Positions 61,658 through 64,000 of a stretch of DNA of 64,000 nucleotides are shown here, piece after piece. Position numbers and translations under genes: made by a program. Position 1 is the first letter of the stretch. Each line of letters opens with the position of its first letter. The notes beneath the pieces were generated by a model. It worked only from the letters and a program-made list of their open reading frames with translations, did not search any database and had not been told where the DNA came from. Origin of the DNA: Terriglobia bacterium. GTDB lineage: Bacteria > Acidobacteriota > Terriglobia > UBA7540. Location of the stretch: contig JAIQEZ010000001.1 of assembly GCA_020073545.1 (NCBI GenBank), positions 33,430 through 97,429 on the forward strand. The letters run 5' to 3'.

Positions 61658-64000
61658 TCACGCCGGTTTCATTTCCTGTCTGCGCAATTCCGTCATCAGC
61701 CGGTCGATCGCGCTTTCCAGGATCGCCAGCCCCGCCCCGGTGTTTCCGAGGTTTCCCTCCCGCGCCATCTGCTCAAAATTTCGGGCGGCGTCGAACGCCT
61801 GAAACGCCACCATGTCCCCCAGGGAACCCTTGAGCGCGTGGGCGGCCCGCTCCAGCGCGGATGCATCCTGCTGGGCGAACGCCTGGCGAATTCCCTTCAT
61901 GAGCTTGGGGCACTCTTCGAGAAACATTCCCACGACCTCCGCCCCCAGCATTTCGTCCCCCCCCAACCGGTCCAGAAAACGAACCTTATCAAACACTGGT
62001 TTGTGGTGTGGCTCCCCCTGCGCTCTCCGGGTGGACTCCGCAGCCGCGCCTGCACCAGTTGGCTGCGCGGCCACCCGCTGGATCATCGCGAAGAAGTCGT
62101 TGGCGCGGATGGGCTTGGCGATATAGCCGTCCATGCCGGCAGCCCGACAGCCTTCCTCCTCGCTCCCCAGAGCGAGGGCCGTCATGGCGAGGATCGGCAA
62201 GTGCCGGCCGGTGTTGAGCTCTTTCTCACGGATGGCCCGTGTGACCTCCAGCCCATTCATCCGGGGCATCTGCACATCCAGCAGCGCGAGATCGAAGCCC
62301 ACCGTGTTCGTGTTCTCCAGGGCGGCCAGAGCCTCAACGCCATCGACCGCCACCACGACTTCGTGGCCGCGCTTTTCCAGAAGACGCGTCACCAGTACTT
62401 GGCTCACCTCGTTGTTCTCCGTCAGCAAGATGCGTAAGACGCGCCCGAGCTCCTGCGCGGAGCCACGCACCTGGGCGTGCCCCTCTCCCGCCGACGCGGA
62501 CTTATCAAGCGCCCTGACCATTGCCTCTGCCAGTTCGGATTCCCGGACCGGCTTGGTGAGATAGTCCTTGATTCCGAGTTCCCGGCAACGGGCCGCCTCG
62601 CGCCCCGCGTCATGGGGAGGAAGCATCATCAAGATCGCCGGCGAAAAACCCGGGATGCGGCGCGCCTGCTCGGCCAAAGAAAGGCCGTCCCCGCCCGGCA
62701 TTTGCGCGTCGAGGAGCGCCCATCGGAACGGCGACTCCGAATCTTGCGCGCTGCGGATCACTGCCAGGGCGGTTTCCGTGCTTTCCGCGAGGGTGGGGAT
62801 CATCCCGAGGTGGCGCAGGATTTCCCCCACGATCTCGCGGCTGGCCGCATGGTCATCCACCACCAGCACGGGCAGTCCGCACAAAAGGTCGCGGGGCGCT
62901 TCTTCACGGGGGCAGGCGGCGCCTTCCACCCGACCCAGGCGCACGGTAAAGTGAAAGGTGCTTCCTTTCCCCAACTCGCTCTCCACCCAGATGCGGCCTC
63001 CCATCATCCCCACCAGCTCCGCACAGATCGCCAATCCCAACCCCGACCCCTCGAAGCGGCGGGTCATGGAGCCATCCACCTGCGTAAAGGCCTCGAAGAT
63101 CATCTCCAGCTTGTCGGCAGGAATCCCTACCCCCGTGTCGGCCACAGTGAAGTGCAGCCCAACAGCCTTGGCCTCCTGCGATTCCAGCCCCGCGCGGACC
63201 ACTACTTCGCCCTGCTTGGTGAATTTGATGGCGTTCCCCACCAGGTTCACCAGGACTTGCTTCAGGCGCACAGGGGCACCAAGTAGCGCCGACGGAATCC
63301 TGGGCGATACCCCGTAAGCCATCTCCAGCCCCTTGCGATACGCCTGAATCGACAGGGGGCGAAGAGCCTCATCCACCGCCTCCGCCAAGGAGAAGGGAGT
63401 GGATTCGAGTTCGAATTTGCGCCAGTCGATTTCGGAAAAGTCCAGAATATCGTTGATCAGCGCCAGCAGCGAGTTGGCCGACGACTCCACGAGTTCCAGA
63501 TAACGGCGCTGCTCGGAGTCCAAGCCCGTGGCGAGCGCAAGTTCCGTCAGGCCGATGACCGCATTCATGGGCGTGCGGAGCTCATGGCTTATGTTGGCCA
63601 GGAATTCGCTCTTGGCGCGATTGGCTTCCTCGGCCGCTTTCATGGCTTTCTGCATCTCCACCTCTACTTGCTTGCGCTCGGTGACGTCGCGGGAGACACC
63701 GAAAGTTCCGAGGATGTTCCCGGTGGCGTCCCGCAGGGGCATCTTCGTGGTGGAGACCCAGGTCTCCCGGCCATCCGGCCAGGTTTCCTTCTCCTCTTTG
63801 GCCAGAATCGGCTGGCCCGTTCTGATGATTTCCTGCTCGTCGGCAAAGGCTTGTTGCGCGTGTTCGTCGGTAAAGAAGTCGAAGTCGGTCTTGCCGATCG
63901 CTTGGGCAGGGTCGCTCAGCCCAAACACTTTGGCGTGCGCCTTGTTGATCCGGGTGAAGCGGCTCTCCCGATCCTTGAAGTAGATCACATCGGGGAGATT
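61658..64000 (-). CDS. hybrid sensor histidine kinase (PAS-HisKA-HATPase-REC-REC-HPt), 5' end outside
   Basis: At least 780 residues; the frame stays open to the window edge, so the N-terminus is missing. Order seen: PAS ([35 protein letters not shown]), HisKA with the phosphoacceptor His in [15 protein letters not shown], HATPase with [10 protein letters not shown] and [16 protein letters not shown]1 with Asp in [17 protein letters not shown]2 with Asp in [14 protein letters not shown], and an HPt with AAHALKGSL. Multistep phosphorelay. REC2's acidic pair is TENNEVS rather than the usual EDN. Transcribed towards the DUF2844 operon. Confidence 0.92.
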   Translation of the reverse strand, partial: NLPDVIYFKDRESRFTRINKAHAKVFGLSDPAQAIGKTDFDFFTDEHAQQAFADEQEIIRTGQPILAKEEKETWPDGRETWVSTTKMPLRDATGNILGTFGVSRDVTERKQVEVEMQKAMKAAEEANRAKSEFLANISHELRTPMNAVIGLTELALATGLDSEQRRYLELVESSANSLLALINDILDFSEIDWRKFELESTPFSLAEAVDEALRPLSIQAYRKGLEMAYGVSPRIPSALLGAPVRLKQVLVNLVGNAIKFTKQGEVVVRAGLESQEAKAVGLHFTVADTGVGIPADKLEMIFEAFTQVDGSMTRRFEGSGLGLAICAELVGMMGGRIWVESELGKGSTFHFTVRLGRVEGAACPREEAPRDLLCGLPVLVVDDHAASREIVGEILRHLGMIPTLAESTETALAVIRSAQDSESPFRWALLDAQMPGGDGLSLAEQARRIPGFSPAILMMLPPHDAGREAARCRELGIKDYLTKPVRESELAEAMVRALDKSASAGEGHAQVRGSAQELGRVLRILLTENNEVSQVLVTRLLEKRGHEVVVAVDGVEALAALENTNTVGFDLALLDVQMPRMNGLEVTRAIREKELNTGRHLPILAMTALALGSEEEGCRAAGMDGYIAKPIRANDFFAMIQRVAAQPTGAGAAAESTRRAQGEPHHKPVFDKVRFLDRLGGDEMLGAEVVGMFLEECPKLMKGIRQAFAQQDASALERAAHALKGSLGDMVAFQAFDAARNFEQMAREGNLGNTGAGLAILESAIDRLMTELRRQEMKPA

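Noticed and set aside
1-64000. CRISPR arrays, toxin-antitoxin pairs or phage modules
   Set aside because: No regularly spaced direct repeats, cas genes, toxin pairs or phage structural genes were found.

Overview
The window looks like a chromosomal segment of an Acidobacteriota species (Terriglobia-like). The case rests on content: a VWFA-related exported protein of the kind common in acidobacteria, several carboxypeptidase-regulatory-like exported proteins, a TonB receptor with an N-terminal CarboxypepD_reg-like domain, an S53 sedolisin, lipid A synthesis (lpxB) and a GC-rich Gram-negative gene set with many proline-rich exported proteins. No rRNA, tRNA or CRISPR array was seen.

Layout. 304-894: DUF421 membrane protein. 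1216-8910: a System I cytochrome c maturation cluster (ccmE, F, H, a CcmI-like zinc-ribbon protein, a carboxypeptidase-regulatory-like membrane protein, ccmA, B, C, D). Its CcmE carries CxxxY instead of HxxxY, its CcmH lacks CxxC, and no ccmG is present, so it resembles the alternative Ccm systems. 9230-11023: Ser/Thr kinase. 11254-14209: SRP RNA, dnaX, ybaB, recR. 15253-20313: two ABC exporters and lpxB. 20606-27087: an M1-like peptidase with a lost zinc ligand, a MidA-type methyltransferase, a broken macro-domain gene, a C26 amidotransferase, a frameshifted exported protein behind a structured leader, and an RsbRD-like protein. 27384-33870: two DUF457-type membrane proteins, PCMT, a degenerate GGDEF protein, a VTT protein, a lipid kinase and YqeY. 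33988-37007: OPT transporter and rhomboid protease.

37021-40508 is a B12 unit: promoter, cobalamin riboswitch, terminator, BtuB-like TonB receptor and a DUF71 ATP-pyrophosphatase, a family previously linked to B12 salvage. 40520-42052 is a membrane-fused spermidine-synthase-like protein. 42419-44297 is the most novel locus: a 54-residue secreted precursor with two identical 13-residue units that differ in DNA only by synonymous changes. It sits behind a good promoter and upstream of a seven-segment membrane protein, a single-TM protein and perhaps a small two-TM protein. A divergent VWFA gene follows, then purH, an MXAN_5187-like protein, and selA next to a frameshifted IS1182-type element. 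The right end holds a TPR protein, yvcK, a repeat-bearing proline-rich exported protein, a sedolisin, a DUF2844-DUF3443 operon and a hybrid histidine kinase that runs off the window.

Intergenic DNA is rich in structured repeats: a 165-bp MITE-like element inside the ccm cluster, two copies of another MITE-like element whose ends supply gene stop codons, and a series of AT-richer inverted-arm spacers between consecutive genes.
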